Positions 35,800 to 43,317 of a stretch of 64,000 nt of DNA are shown here, one piece after another. This stretch comes from a virus. The position numbers and the translations under genes were made by a program. Every line of letters starts with the position of its first letter. Within the stretch, counting starts at the first letter, position 1. The stretch spans positions 1-64,000 of IMG/VR virus record IMGVR_UViG_3300008448_000004; one strand, 5' to 3'. Below the pieces are notes generated by a model. That model did no database searches, was not told where the DNA came from, and was given only the letters and a program-made list of their open reading frames with translations.

Positions 35800-36420
35800 C
35801 TAGAAGGGGTTTCTCGGTATGGGGACCGAATAGTATCTATCCAGCCACGTCCATACATCTTCAGCATCGGTAAACGGTCCTCCGAATACCGGATAGTTAT
35901 CTGCCATATATTCTTCTTCTATCTCTTTCCATCCTCTTTGATTATCAAATAGCCGTTCTCTTTCAAAGTGTATTCCTTCTATGAATCCTGATACCCATAT
36001 ATCTTCATCTGTATAATTTGGAAACAGGCCTTCATCTGGGATTCTATCTATGGCCTCTTTTCTTAATATGGTTTCTTGATACTTGGCAGCCGCCTTGACT
36101 AGTTCTTGACTTGGGGGAGGAGGTTCTTCTATCGCTTTTATCAATATATCTAGATCCTCTTTTGAATAAGATTCAACAGAAGGTAGTCCCGAATACTCAC
36201 AAGTATCTGTCTTATTATATGTTTCGTTGTAGTATTGTTCTCCATTTTCATTTGGTGGCAATATATTTTTGCCATTATTATGTGCCTCTATTATCTGCTC
36301 TTTCTCCATCTCTTTTGCTCTCTCTACTACTTCTAGCCATTCTCTACCTGTTAACTTTTCTTGATTCTCTTTACTCGATATCTGGTCTATCAACCAATTT
36401 ACTGCTGTTTGTTGTGCCAT
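35800..36420 (-). CDS. Small phage protein, two-module (206 aa)
   Basis: N-terminal part (QTAVNWLIDQI ... MEKEQIIEAHNNG ... YNETYNK) is paralogous to the 67-residue protein encoded just upstream; the C-terminal part (NYTDEDIWVSGFIEGIHFE) resembles the 44-residue protein beyond it. So this gene looks like a fusion of the two, or they like a split of it. The repeated MEKEQI helix is common in Bacteroidetes phage proteins; function unknown. Confidence 0.65.
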   Translation of the reverse strand: MAQQTAVNWLIDQISSKENQEKLTGREWLEVVERAKEMEKEQIIEAHNNGKNILPPNENGEQYYNETYNKTDTCEYSGLPSVESYSKEDLDILIKAIEEPPPPSQELVKAAAKYQETILRKEAIDRIPDEGLFPNYTDEDIWVSGFIEGIHFERERLFDNQRGWKEIEEEYMADNYPVFGGPFTDAEDVWTWLDRYYSVPIPRNPF

Positions 36421-36423
36421 AGT

Positions 36424-36627
36424 TTATTTGTTATATGTTTCTTTATAAAAAATTTCTGCTTCAATTAAAGCATCTTTTTTATCAATGTCTACTGTGCCAT
36501 TCCAATAAGCATCCATTATCTGCTCCTTCTCCATTTGTTTGGCATGATAAAACAAGTGAGCTTTTTCTAATCTATGCTCAAGAGGTAATCTTTGAAGTTC
36601 TGCAATCAACCATTCTACTGCTGTCAT
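36424..36627 (-). CDS. Small protein, paralogue of N-terminal module (67 aa)
   Basis: MTAVEWLIAELQRLPLEHRL ... KQMEKEQIMDAYWNG ... FYKETYNK parallels the first 70 residues of the 206-residue protein. Function unknown. Confidence 0.65.
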   Translation of the reverse strand: MTAVEWLIAELQRLPLEHRLEKAHLFYHAKQMEKEQIMDAYWNGTVDIDKKDALIEAEIFYKETYNK

Positions 36628-36628
36628 T

Positions 36629-36763
36629 TTATTCTGATTTAGAAGTTAAATACCCTGTTACAAATCCATTAATCCACATCTGCTTGTCTGTCTCATTACA
36701 TCCATGACATCCTTCCCACATGCTTTCAGCTAGTTGTTTAATTTCTTCTAATGTTTGTGCCAT
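36629..36763 (-). CDS. Small Cys-containing protein, paralogue of C-terminal module (44 aa)
   Basis: Short helical protein with CHGC (about 19-22) and NETDKQMWINGFVTGYL, similar to the C-terminal segment of the 206-residue protein. Stop lies one base before the next ATG. Leader AACAAATAACTATG type. Confidence 0.6.
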   Translation of the reverse strand: MAQTLEEIKQLAESMWEGCHGCNETDKQMWINGFVTGYLTSKSE

Positions 36764-36776
36764 AGTTATTTGTTTT

Positions 36777-37019
36777 TTAACTCAATAATTCATCCATCGA
36801 TACCCCATGCTTATTTAATATCTGATAGAACTCCTCTCTTGCTCGGTCTAAAGCATCATAAGCTTCCTGGGTTAGATCTTCGTTATACTTTGTCTGCGAT
36901 CTTAGATACTGATCTACATCCCATAACGCTAGCACGATATCCAATGCCTTAACCGCTCTTAAATGTCCCTGACGGTCATCGGGTTCGTTTAAATCGAATT
37001 CAAGTATTCCTTTTGCCAT
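36777..37019 (-). CDS. Conserved phage hypothetical protein (80 aa)
   Basis: MAKGILEFDLNEPDDRQGHLRA, then LDRAREEFYQILNKHGVSMDEL: a pattern I recognise from small proteins of many dsDNA phages. Function unknown. One base separates it from the next upstream gene. Confidence 0.7.
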   Translation of the reverse strand: MAKGILEFDLNEPDDRQGHLRAVKALDIVLALWDVDQYLRSQTKYNEDLTQEAYDALDRAREEFYQILNKHGVSMDELLS

Positions 37020-37020
37020 A

Positions 37021-37287
37021 TTATTTGTTATTTGTTATTTTCTTAATCATAAACTGTATTAGCTTTACTAATAGGATTACCGCCCCTACCCTGCCTACGA
37101 TCTCGCCCGGTTCCATCTCCTGGGTCTCGTCTGATATCAAAATCCATGTCACTCCTACCACTATCGATAATCCGTAGACATTAAATAGAATAGCTAAAGG
37201 AAGAGCAATTATGATACCTATCCATTCGGCTATCTTCAATAGTACTATTTCTAATAAGCTTTCACCACCGGGTCTATATTTTTTCAT
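37021..37287 (-). CDS. Membrane protein (88 aa)
   Basis: Two or three hydrophobic segments (about 17-38, 40-55, 70-84) in a small protein with basic ends. No family recognised. Preceded by the GC-rich palindrome-dense island at 37306-37392. Confidence 0.6.
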   Translation of the reverse strand: MKKYRPGGESLLEIVLLKIAEWIGIIIALPLAILFNVYGLSIVVGVTWILISDETQEMEPGEIVGRVGAVILLVKLIQFMIKKITNNK

Positions 37288-37305
37288 CGATCTACTTTAT
37301 ACTTT

Positions 37306-37392
37306 TTCAAGCTAGGAACGAGAGCCGGGCGGCCGGCGCTATTTTTTCTCGCGCGCGTCACCGTCTTGGGATCGAGATCGGCGCCCCCTTTC
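37306..37392. other. GC-rich palindrome-dense intergenic island
   Basis: A short intergenic island far richer in G+C than its surroundings, packed with six-base palindromes: CGGCCG, GCCGGC, GCGCGC and GGCGCC, plus a GATCGAGATC repeat. No gene seen. The purpose is unknown; such words are rare elsewhere in the window. Confidence 0.5.
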
Positions 37393-37398
37393 TGCTTA

Positions 37399-37653
37399 CT
37401 AGTAGTGTACGGGTTCATAAGTCATTTCAAAAATATCTGGCTTGCAAGGATAGATCTCACCTTTAACGCCTTTTATTACCCAATCTCCTTTGTCTGCTTT
37501 CATTACTCCTTCTAGAGTTGCAATATACAGGCCTTCTTCTGAATTGTTAATTCCTAATCCATCTCCTTTCATCTCTATAATCTGCTTGACTGATTCTGGA
37601 TCTGTGTACTGAATTGCTTCTACGAAAACTTGTTTCTTTTGAAAAATTGGCAT
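37399..37653 (-). CDS. PGDYG-type phage protein (84 aa)
   Basis: The C-terminal pattern GVMKADKGDWVIKGVKGEIYPCKPDIFEMTYEPV is that of a widespread small phage protein family (PGDYG domain). Function unknown. Three bases after the 184-residue gene. Confidence 0.8.
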   Translation of the reverse strand: MPIFQKKQVFVEAIQYTDPESVKQIIEMKGDGLGINNSEEGLYIATLEGVMKADKGDWVIKGVKGEIYPCKPDIFEMTYEPVHY

Positions 37654-37656
37654 ACT

Positions 37657-38211
37657 TTATAGTTTTACTTTTATATTATCTGATTCTGCAGTCCATAAAT
37701 GAACGCTTGAATCAACTGTTATATCGCTTCTGTTCGGATCTCTTTTCCAAAACTCATGTCTAATTACTTGAATGATATCAAATGCCACCCTGCATGATTC
37801 ATCTACACTTGGATTGTGTATACCGTAAGAAGCGTTGTGACTCATCATATCACTGAGAAGCATATTCCTTCCCATGCATAATGTTCTCACACCAGCATCA
37901 CGAATGAGATGAAACTTTTCATAATCAATAGATAATTTAACTTGATCTTTAGGAAACCATCTAAGTTCTTCTTTAGCTCCCCACCATCCTTTGGTCTGTA
38001 TCCTATTCTTAGTCACCTTAACTACTTCGCCTTGCTCTGTTCTGTCCCCAATCTCTATAGGCTTCTTAGGTCTGAGCTTCTCTCTTAACACACCTTCGTA
38101 GGTTGGGTGATCTTTGATAACGTCCATCTGTCCTATGCCTACTCTTGAATAGAAGTCTAAAGCTTTTTGAATAAGGCGTAATTGTTCTTCTGTAACCTCT
38201 AATGTTGCCAT
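37657..38211 (-). CDS. Conserved phage hypothetical protein (184 aa)
   Basis: MATLEVTEEQLRLIQKALDFYSRVGIGQMDVIKDHPTYE is characteristic of small phage proteins of unknown role; the middle has a basic WGAKEELRWFPKDQVKL segment. Directly downstream of the terminator at 38280-38304, so it starts a new unit. Confidence 0.65.
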   Translation of the reverse strand: MATLEVTEEQLRLIQKALDFYSRVGIGQMDVIKDHPTYEGVLREKLRPKKPIEIGDRTEQGEVVKVTKNRIQTKGWWGAKEELRWFPKDQVKLSIDYEKFHLIRDAGVRTLCMGRNMLLSDMMSHNASYGIHNPSVDESCRVAFDIIQVIRHEFWKRDPNRSDITVDSSVHLWTAESDNIKVKL

Positions 38212-38279
38212 CTTGTAGTTTGTTTGTTCATTCTAAATATAGTAAATAAACTTCTAATAAACTACTCTATAAGGTTCAT

Positions 38280-38304
38280 AAAAAAGCCGGCTACTAAGGC
38301 CGGC
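38280..38304 (-). terminator. Rho-independent terminator
   Basis: On the minus strand GCCGGC-CTTAGTA-GCCGGC is followed by TTTTTT, about 25 nt after the 90-residue gene. Confidence 0.8.
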
Positions 38305-38329
38305 TCTTATATGGCATGCAAGGGGTAAT

Positions 38330-38602
38330 CTAAATCGTCTGGTTAATTATAATATGGAGCTCTTCTTTATCTAGTCCGGCTTTATGGGCCGCTAGTACTG
38401 CTTCTTCGAATTCTAAGCGAGGGAAGCTATCTTCAGCTAGAAAATCCATCATCTCAGCATCTACCTCTGCTTCATCTTCCATTACCGGGATCTCTGTTCT
38501 CTGCCCATCTAAAGGTGAGCCAGCATCATCCCAGCATTCGAAACATTCTCTTGATTCGTTTATACCTGCTAGCTTCTGGAGTCTTTTTATTTCGCTTTTC
38601 AT
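38330..38602 (-). CDS. Acidic protein with RLQKLAGI N-terminal motif (90 aa)
   Basis: Begins MKSEIKRLQKLAGINES, sharing the (M/L)Q(Q/K)LAGI motif with the start of the preceding gene. This start lies after an A/C-rich leader; an upstream ATG would overlap the previous stop by 13 bases. Acidic body (DEAEVDAEMMDFLAED). A recurring N-terminal tag suggests a shared targeting role. Confidence 0.65.
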   Translation of the reverse strand: MKSEIKRLQKLAGINESRECFECWDDAGSPLDGQRTEIPVMEDEAEVDAEMMDFLAEDSFPRLEFEEAVLAAHKAGLDKEELHIIINQTI

Positions 38603-38613
38603 TCTTGTTTGTT

Positions 38614-39129
38614 TTAACGTCTGCAATAATGATCAGCAACTTGGTCTCTATTTCCTTCGTCATCTACACGGTAACATTTTCCATCATTACCTCTCATATA
38701 GATTACTTCATATTCATCTAGAACAGCTGATGATTCGTCTCCGGGTATTGCTGTTTCTACTCCTTTCTCATCTGTATCCGGATAGTCTGTTACTGCTTGA
38801 TCTTCTTCTATATCGTCTTCACCTCCTTCAGCAGCAGCTACTAAACTTAAGAATTCTTTATCCTGTAGCATAGCTGGGTTGTGAATATCTAGAGTAGCCA
38901 TTGTATCATCTCCATATTCAACCCATTCTACAGCATCAACTCCTTCTCCACCATCCCATTCGTGCTGGCCTACTACTTTATACTTAGATCTAATGTAATC
39001 AGATACTGCTTGTATAGCATCTAGATCATATCCAAAAAAGAAAGATTTAATTGGTTCTTTTTCCTCATTTAAAGAACGGATTCCAGCTAATTGTTGCATT
39101 CTAGCTGCTTCGTTAACGTATTGTTTCAT
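38614..39129 (-). CDS. Acidic protein with RMQQLAGI motif (171 aa)
   Basis: MKQYVNEAARMQQLAGIRSLNE is followed by an acidic region with EEDIEEDQ and VDDEGNRDQV near the end; HYCRR is the C-terminus. Its ATG overlaps the stop of the 35-residue gene (ATGA). No enzyme motif recognised. Confidence 0.65.
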   Translation of the reverse strand: MKQYVNEAARMQQLAGIRSLNEEKEPIKSFFFGYDLDAIQAVSDYIRSKYKVVGQHEWDGGEGVDAVEWVEYGDDTMATLDIHNPAMLQDKEFLSLVAAAEGGEDDIEEDQAVTDYPDTDEKGVETAIPGDESSAVLDEYEVIYMRGNDGKCYRVDDEGNRDQVADHYCRR

Positions 39130-39233
39130 ATATATTGTTTTAAAATTTCGTGATTTGCTTTTATTCTCTTGTCATTTTTTAACCCAGACTTCCTACTTTT
39201 CATAGGTTTGGGTTTAGGTTTTCTTCTTGCCAT
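39126..39233 (-). CDS. Tiny very basic protein (35 aa)
   Basis: Begins MARRKPKPKPMKSRKSG and is strongly cationic. Start overlaps the previous stop (TAATG) and its stop overlaps the next start (ATGA), so it is wedged between two genes with no spare bases. Nucleic-acid binding is a guess from charge. Confidence 0.6.
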   Translation of the reverse strand: MARRKPKPKPMKSRKSGLKNDKRIKANHEILKQYI

Positions 39234-39535
39234 TATGGTACTAAACTAAAATGTATACGATCTGTGTCTATAAAACGAGACATAACATTGATCATAACGC
39301 TATCTATAGTAGATATATCAGGAAGAAGAGAAACGTTAACAGTCTGTTCAGTAGCTTCTACAGTCTGTACTAGATTACCGTTAAAGTAAAAGAATACAAC
39401 ACAGACCCAAGTGAATGTAGTTTGTGCTTGATTTGTATGACGGGTAATAAATCCTACGCGGTCTGTTCTTTCATACTCCTGTAAGATACTGCCAAACTTT
39501 TCTGCTTCTGTCCTAATTGCTTGAGTAATTGTCAT
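39233..39535 (-). CDS. Hypothetical protein (100 aa)
   Basis: Small alpha/beta protein starting MTITQAIRTEAEKFG. CTATTTATA lies three bases upstream of its ATG, so transcription from it could be leaderless. Function unknown. Confidence 0.6.
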   Translation of the reverse strand: MTITQAIRTEAEKFGSILQEYERTDRVGFITRHTNQAQTTFTWVCVVFFYFNGNLVQTVEATEQTVNVSLLPDISTIDSVMINVMSRFIDTDRIHFSLVP

Positions 39536-39549
39536 GTCTATAAATAGTG

Positions 39550-40152
39550 TTAAAATTTTACAAAACTACAAAAAAGATTCTTAGATTGCTGCCAAGACTT
39601 AGTCGGTTTAGCATTTAAGAAATAATAGCACTCTTTCTTCTTAGAGATCTCCCAAAATATATGTTTATGAAAAGCAGTTGGTATAGTAGCACCGGCTGGT
39701 ACTCTTGTATTAGATTTAAACTCTAATATTATTTTGATCGTAAGCGGCTCTCTATCATCCCAAATTCTTTCTTGCTGTTCTAATAGTCTCCACTCTCCTC
39801 TATTCAAATCCTGTTGCTGTAGAGCACTATTAAGATAAGAAAAGGTCTGGTAGAGGTTCTCCATACTATCCGAAAAGGTAGCAGCGGGAGCTAGGTGTCC
39901 TTTATCCCAAGGATTACTATAATAGTCTTGTCCGTCTGATGTATGTATATCTCTCTCGGTGTGAAAGTCCATCGTACCTCTATTAACTTTAGTCTGTCTG
40001 TTTGTTGATCTGTATATCAACCATTTTGGTTGTTCTAAAACTTCGGAGTAAACTACTTCAAAGATTTTATTCTTCACGTAAACTGAATCGCGGTTCTGTG
40101 CTTGTGCTGATAAGCTGAAGCTAAATAGTACTAGTAGGAAAATGTTCTTCAT
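39550..40152 (-). CDS. Secreted DNA/RNA non-specific endonuclease, NUC1-like (200 aa)
   Basis: Signal peptide (MKNIFLLVLFSFSLSAQAQ) and the beta-beta-alpha metal nuclease motif DKGHLAPAATF (catalytic His 86), followed by LNSALQQQDLNRGEWRLLEQ, which carries the metal-binding Asn seen in the Serratia/NucA family. It would act outside the cytoplasm (periplasm or outside), where it could digest host or competing phage DNA. CTATTTATA stands 9 nt upstream of the start. Confidence 0.85.
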   Translation of the reverse strand: MKNIFLLVLFSFSLSAQAQNRDSVYVKNKIFEVVYSEVLEQPKWLIYRSTNRQTKVNRGTMDFHTERDIHTSDGQDYYSNPWDKGHLAPAATFSDSMENLYQTFSYLNSALQQQDLNRGEWRLLEQQERIWDDREPLTIKIILEFKSNTRVPAGATIPTAFHKHIFWEISKKKECYYFLNAKPTKSWQQSKNLFCSFVKF

Positions 40153-40172
40153 TCCTTTTGATATAAATAGCT

Positions 40173-40523
40173 TTACTCAGCATATTTACCGTCATCTATA
40201 TCTTTCAATACCTGTTTAATATGTTTACAATGTGATCGTCCTCCTCCAAAGGTAAACGCTTCACAACTACAAGACCATTTCTCATTTGAGTATCTAACAT
40301 CATATACTTTTCCTTTTGATCCAGGTACTTCAAAATCCATCTCTATATCTAGAGCAGGGTTTCTTTTCTGACCGTAATGCTTTCTAAACCAGAGTAGATC
40401 CTTATAGGTAGTCTCCATCGGAACTTCCTCCCACTTACCCTCGACGATCAGATACTTCTTGCCAGGCTCTTGAATTGATTCGAAGAGCACTGGCGGCATC
40501 ATACTGTGTATTATCCTAGGCAT
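40173..40523 (-). CDS. SWIM-type zinc-finger protein (116 aa)
   Basis: CxC...CxH signature: Cys 85 and 87, Cys 99 and His 101 in WSCSCEAFTFGGGRSHCKHI. SWIM domains bind zinc and often DNA or protein. Small stand-alone SWIM proteins are common in phages. Three bases after the 295-residue gene. Confidence 0.75.
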   Translation of the reverse strand: MPRIIHSMMPPVLFESIQEPGKKYLIVEGKWEEVPMETTYKDLLWFRKHYGQKRNPALDIEMDFEVPGSKGKVYDVRYSNEKWSCSCEAFTFGGGRSHCKHIKQVLKDIDDGKYAE

Positions 40524-40526
40524 GTA

Positions 40527-41414
40527 TTAAGCATTTTGGTTTTTAGTATACTCGGCGTAATGCGCTTCAGCTCGCTTAGTCTTCCAATCAGCTGTTTTAG
40601 TTTCCCATTCGTATACTTCTTCGATAAACTGATCAAGTCTCATAGCTGTTAATTCGTAAGTTCGAAGGCTCTTCGGACCACCTTCAACTTCTACGCGATA
40701 TTTTATACCGACTTTACCTATAATCTTATACGAATTAATATAGGTGTATTCGTAGTTACCACGTCCGTACTGAAGTTGTGCGGTGCCTGGCTTCTCTTCA
40801 AGTATACGTTTGTCTTCTTGCCAGTTAATCTCTTTGTAGGGCTTTAGGGTAAACTTAACACCTATCTTCCTATACTCTGCTTTCTTCTGTACTGCCATAT
40901 CTGACTCTACCTGACGAACACTTCGGTTGAGCGTTTGAATCTCTTCCCAGATAGGAGCTATTTCACTCTCTGTAGCATCGTAGGCATGGCTCCAGTTATT
41001 AAGGAATTCATTAGCTATGGCACTAAAGTTCTTTCCTACTTCTCCGACTAGCTTCATATAGGTAAGTTCAGCATTATAGCCGACTTGTATACTGCTCTCT
41101 CCATCAAACCGAAGATTACAGTACTCTTCATTTTTACCTTCGCTACGCCAGTTACGTTCTTTTCGAAGTTCTACCTGACGAGTCCATCGTGATTTGCTTT
41201 CCATATTAACTGAGATGTTAATTGCGGAAGAGTTGGACATCTCTACTTTCAAAGGTACGTAGATTAGATCACATTCAGTTCGCAACCAGTCGGTAATCTC
41301 GGCAACTAGTTTTTCTTTTGCCGGAATAACAACTTCGGTGTGCATAGTTTTAGCTTTAAGCTCGAGCGATTCGATCTGAGACTTAAGGGCGTTGAGGACA
41401 ATTTGATTACTCAT
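40527..41414 (-). CDS. Coiled-coil protein (295 aa)
   Basis: N-terminal coiled coil (about 5-40), a Trp/Arg-rich middle (SRWTRQVELRKERNWR) and a second long helix (about 150-190). No family recognised. Own promoter at 41437-41469. Confidence 0.6.
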   Translation of the reverse strand: MSNQIVLNALKSQIESLELKAKTMHTEVVIPAKEKLVAEITDWLRTECDLIYVPLKVEMSNSSAINISVNMESKSRWTRQVELRKERNWRSEGKNEEYCNLRFDGESSIQVGYNAELTYMKLVGEVGKNFSAIANEFLNNWSHAYDATESEIAPIWEEIQTLNRSVRQVESDMAVQKKAEYRKIGVKFTLKPYKEINWQEDKRILEEKPGTAQLQYGRGNYEYTYINSYKIIGKVGIKYRVEVEGGPKSLRTYELTAMRLDQFIEEVYEWETKTADWKTKRAEAHYAEYTKNQNA

Positions 41415-41436
41415 AACTTTTATTTAATTGATTTAA

Positions 41437-41469
41437 CTAAAGATAGGTGATGTTTTTCAGACTAGCAAC
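41437..41469 (-). promoter_or_regulatory. Phage promoter (GTTG-N20-TATCTTTAG)
   Basis: GTTGCTAGTCTGA, 20-nt spacer, TATCTTTAG, leader ending AATAAAAGTTATG. The -33 lies 6 bases past the stop of the previous gene. Confidence 0.8.
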
Positions 41470-41475
41470 TTTTTT

Positions 41476-41751
41476 TTAACAGCCAGCTTGACGTTCTAGC
41501 TCTTCATCGATTCGCATCTGATGGTATTTCCATTTCTCCCAAAACTCAGCATTAGTTTCTTTTTCGGGAGCAGGCCAGTTTTTATCATTAGACCAGCCTT
41601 CGGGAAACATCGGCTTAAAGTCCTCGTCTGTTAACTTAGGATTCATAAGCTCAAAAGTAGCTCTAAATCTAGAGTAATCTTTGTCTTCAAGACTCATTCT
41701 CACTAGCGTCTGTAACGCATTCTTCTTATTCATAACTTTTATTTTTAACAT
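41476..41751 (-). CDS. Hypothetical protein (91 aa)
   Basis: Begins MLKIKVMNKKNALQTLVRM; the ATG at residue 7 follows the AATAAAAGTTATG leader and may be the true start. Helical, basic; no family recognised. Confidence 0.6.
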   Translation of the reverse strand: MLKIKVMNKKNALQTLVRMSLEDKDYSRFRATFELMNPKLTDEDFKPMFPEGWSNDKNWPAPEKETNAEFWEKWKYHQMRIDEELERQAGC

Positions 41752-41758
41752 GATTTGA

Positions 41759-41992
41759 TTAGCAGTAGATAGCGGTGGTTACGTTGGCTTTGAGCCTATT
41801 CCAAAACGTCTTATCTTTTCGTATGAACATTGTCATGCTCTTCTTAACATAAGACTCCTCAATCCAACCGTCGACAGTCACAGAGCTATTATACAGGCGG
41901 ACAAAGATCCCAGCACAGTAAGGCATATTATTATCTCTAAAGAAGTCTACAAGCTGGTCAAGGTTCAGTCTGTCTGTTAAATTCGTATTCAT
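41759..41992 (-). CDS. Hypothetical protein (77 aa)
   Basis: Begins MNTNLTDRLNLDQLVDFFRD after the conserved leader. Small alpha/beta protein, no family recognised. Transcribed from promoter 42017-42049. Confidence 0.6.
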   Translation of the reverse strand: MNTNLTDRLNLDQLVDFFRDNNMPYCAGIFVRLYNSSVTVDGWIEESYVKKSMTMFIRKDKTFWNRLKANVTTAIYC

Positions 41993-42016
41993 AACTTTTA
42001 TTTTTGATTGATATAA

Positions 42017-42049
42017 CTAAAGGTACGAGCTTTTTTTCAGGCCGCCAAC
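42017..42049 (-). promoter_or_regulatory. Phage promoter embedded in upstream gene end
   Basis: GTTGGCGGCCTGA, 20-nt spacer, TACCTTTAG. The -33 and spacer start lie inside the last codons and TGA stop of the 45-residue gene, so one sequence serves both as coding and promoter. Confidence 0.75.
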
Positions 42050-42174
42050 TTTTTCCAAGATTTATTTTTACGAGAGTAAACCTTTTTAGAAGGCTTTACC
42101 TTCTGGATCATCTGACGGCGGATGATTTGAGCTACGTGTCGCTCTGAAAGTCCGTTAAAAGTATCGTTTGTCAT
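42037..42174 (-). CDS. Small basic protein (45 aa)
   Basis: Begins MTNDTFNGLSERHVAQI and ends in a Lys/Ser-rich tail (KKLAA). Has its own promoter 22 nt upstream, and its final codons form part of the next promoter. Unknown function. Confidence 0.6.
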   Translation of the reverse strand: MTNDTFNGLSERHVAQIIRRQMIQKVKPSKKVYSRKNKSWKKLAA

Positions 42175-42195
42175 AACTACTATTGATTGATATAA

Positions 42196-42228
42196 CTAAA
42201 GATACGGAGACTATCTCAGACGAGCAAC
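42196..42228 (-). promoter_or_regulatory. Phage promoter (GTTG-N20-TATCTTTAG)
   Basis: GTTGCTCGTCTGA, 20-nt spacer, TATCTTTAG. It follows the terminator palindromes by about 25 bases. Confidence 0.8.
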
Positions 42229-42246
42229 TTTATTTTAAAAAGTACA

Positions 42247-42301
42247 AAAAAAAGCCCATTGAGAATCAATGGGTTATAACTTATTGAGAATCAATGAGTT
42301 A
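42247..42301 (-). terminator. Tandem palindromes, second a strong terminator
   Basis: Two palindromes; on the minus strand the downstream one is CCCATTGA-TTC-TCAATGGG followed by CTTTTTTTT, a classical intrinsic terminator. The upstream one begins with the TAA stop of the 75-residue gene. Confidence 0.85.
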
Positions 42302-42526
42302 GAAAAGGCGGTTATTCCCTCTACCTGCTTGATGATTTTCTTTCATCAACCTATACCAGGTTAGGCTAATATCAATTGCTGCAAGAAGAGGAGCAAAGAT
42401 TATAATAGCTAAAGTCTCAAGTCCGGGAGTAGCGCCGATAACTCCGTCGAGGGTATACCTTTTATAACTCTTAAACGCTCTCCAAAGACAGTAGGTAATG
42501 CTTACAATGTAAATAATCCAAAACAT
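42299..42526 (-). CDS. Membrane protein (75 aa)
   Basis: Two hydrophobic segments (FWIIYIVSITYCLW near 2-15; LETLAIIIFAPLLAAIDISL near 36-55) and a basic tail. Unknown function. Its TAA stop is the first three bases of the terminator palindrome. Confidence 0.6.
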   Translation of the reverse strand: MFWIIYIVSITYCLWRAFKSYKRYTLDGVIGATPGLETLAIIIFAPLLAAIDISLTWYRLMKENHQAGRGNNRLF

Positions 42527-42537
42527 ATGTTTAATTT

Positions 42538-43317
42538 TTAGTATATATCTAATGTTCTATCTGCTCTAATTTCAACCTCCCAAGGTTTGTTTACTGGGTT
42601 ATAGGCATGGTTACATATGCTTGCGTTTATGTAAGTAGTAAAGACATTCTCATCCCAGCCATGACTTTCATGTATATGTCCCGATAGGTGTAACAGAGGT
42701 GAAATACCTTCTACTTTCTTTCTAAGATCTTCACATCCTACATACTCTTGGGTAGACGGAATGTAGTCTAGTTTATAAGCAACCGGTCCATGAGTTATAA
42801 TTATGTCTGTATCTCTAGGAATCTCTTCCCAGATCTTAGCTATATCCGGACCTCGGTGAGCGTTAAACGCCCATCTATCTCCATGAAACCAGGGAGTATA
42901 TGGACTACCCCATATCTTTATCGTATTACTACCATCGCCTATTTCTATCGACGAGTTTTCCAAATAAGAAACGCCATAATCGCTAAGTTCAAAATCAGAT
43001 AGAGTATTACGAAGCCACGTTGGCTTTTTGCTATGCGATGTATCGTCCCAAAGATCGGAATCTTCATAAGTTCTAAAAAATTTTGGATCAAATGACTTAT
43101 CATGGTTGCCTGCAATAAATACAACTCCATAGGTAAATCTAGGAGCTTGTTTAATACACCATTCAAAGAAGTCCATAACCTCTCCTTTCTGTCCAACTCC
43201 GGAGAAGTCTCCTGCATGTAGTAAAACATCTCCATCAGGCAATGCATTAGGGAAGCGAGCTTTGCTTGTAAGGTGCTTATGCTGGTTGTGTGTGTCTGAT
43301 ATGCAGACTAGTTTCAT
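42538..43317 (-). CDS. Calcineurin-like metallophosphoesterase (259 aa)
   Basis: All blocks of the family: ISDTHNQH (7-14), DVLLHAGDFSG (about 30-40), FIAGNHDKSF (about 67-76), IITHGPVAY (about 172-180) and LSGHIHESHG (about 210-219). It uses two metal ions to hydrolyse phosphate esters; the substrate (nucleotides, nucleic-acid ends or cyclic nucleotides) is not evident. Four-base overlap with the 67-residue gene. Confidence 0.85.
   Translation of the reverse strand: MKLVCISDTHNQHKHLTSKARFPNALPDGDVLLHAGDFSGVGQKGEVMDFFEWCIKQAPRFTYGVVFIAGNHDKSFDPKFFRTYEDSDLWDDTSHSKKPTWLRNTLSDFELSDYGVSYLENSSIEIGDGSNTIKIWGSPYTPWFHGDRWAFNAHRGPDIAKIWEEIPRDTDIIITHGPVAYKLDYIPSTQEYVGCEDLRKKVEGISPLLHLSGHIHESHGWDENVFTTYINASICNHAYNPVNKPWEVEIRADRTLDIY

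Noticed and set aside
42945-43247. Minus-strand 100-codon frame inside the metallophosphoesterase gene
   Set aside because: Out-of-frame shadow of a complete, motif-bearing enzyme.
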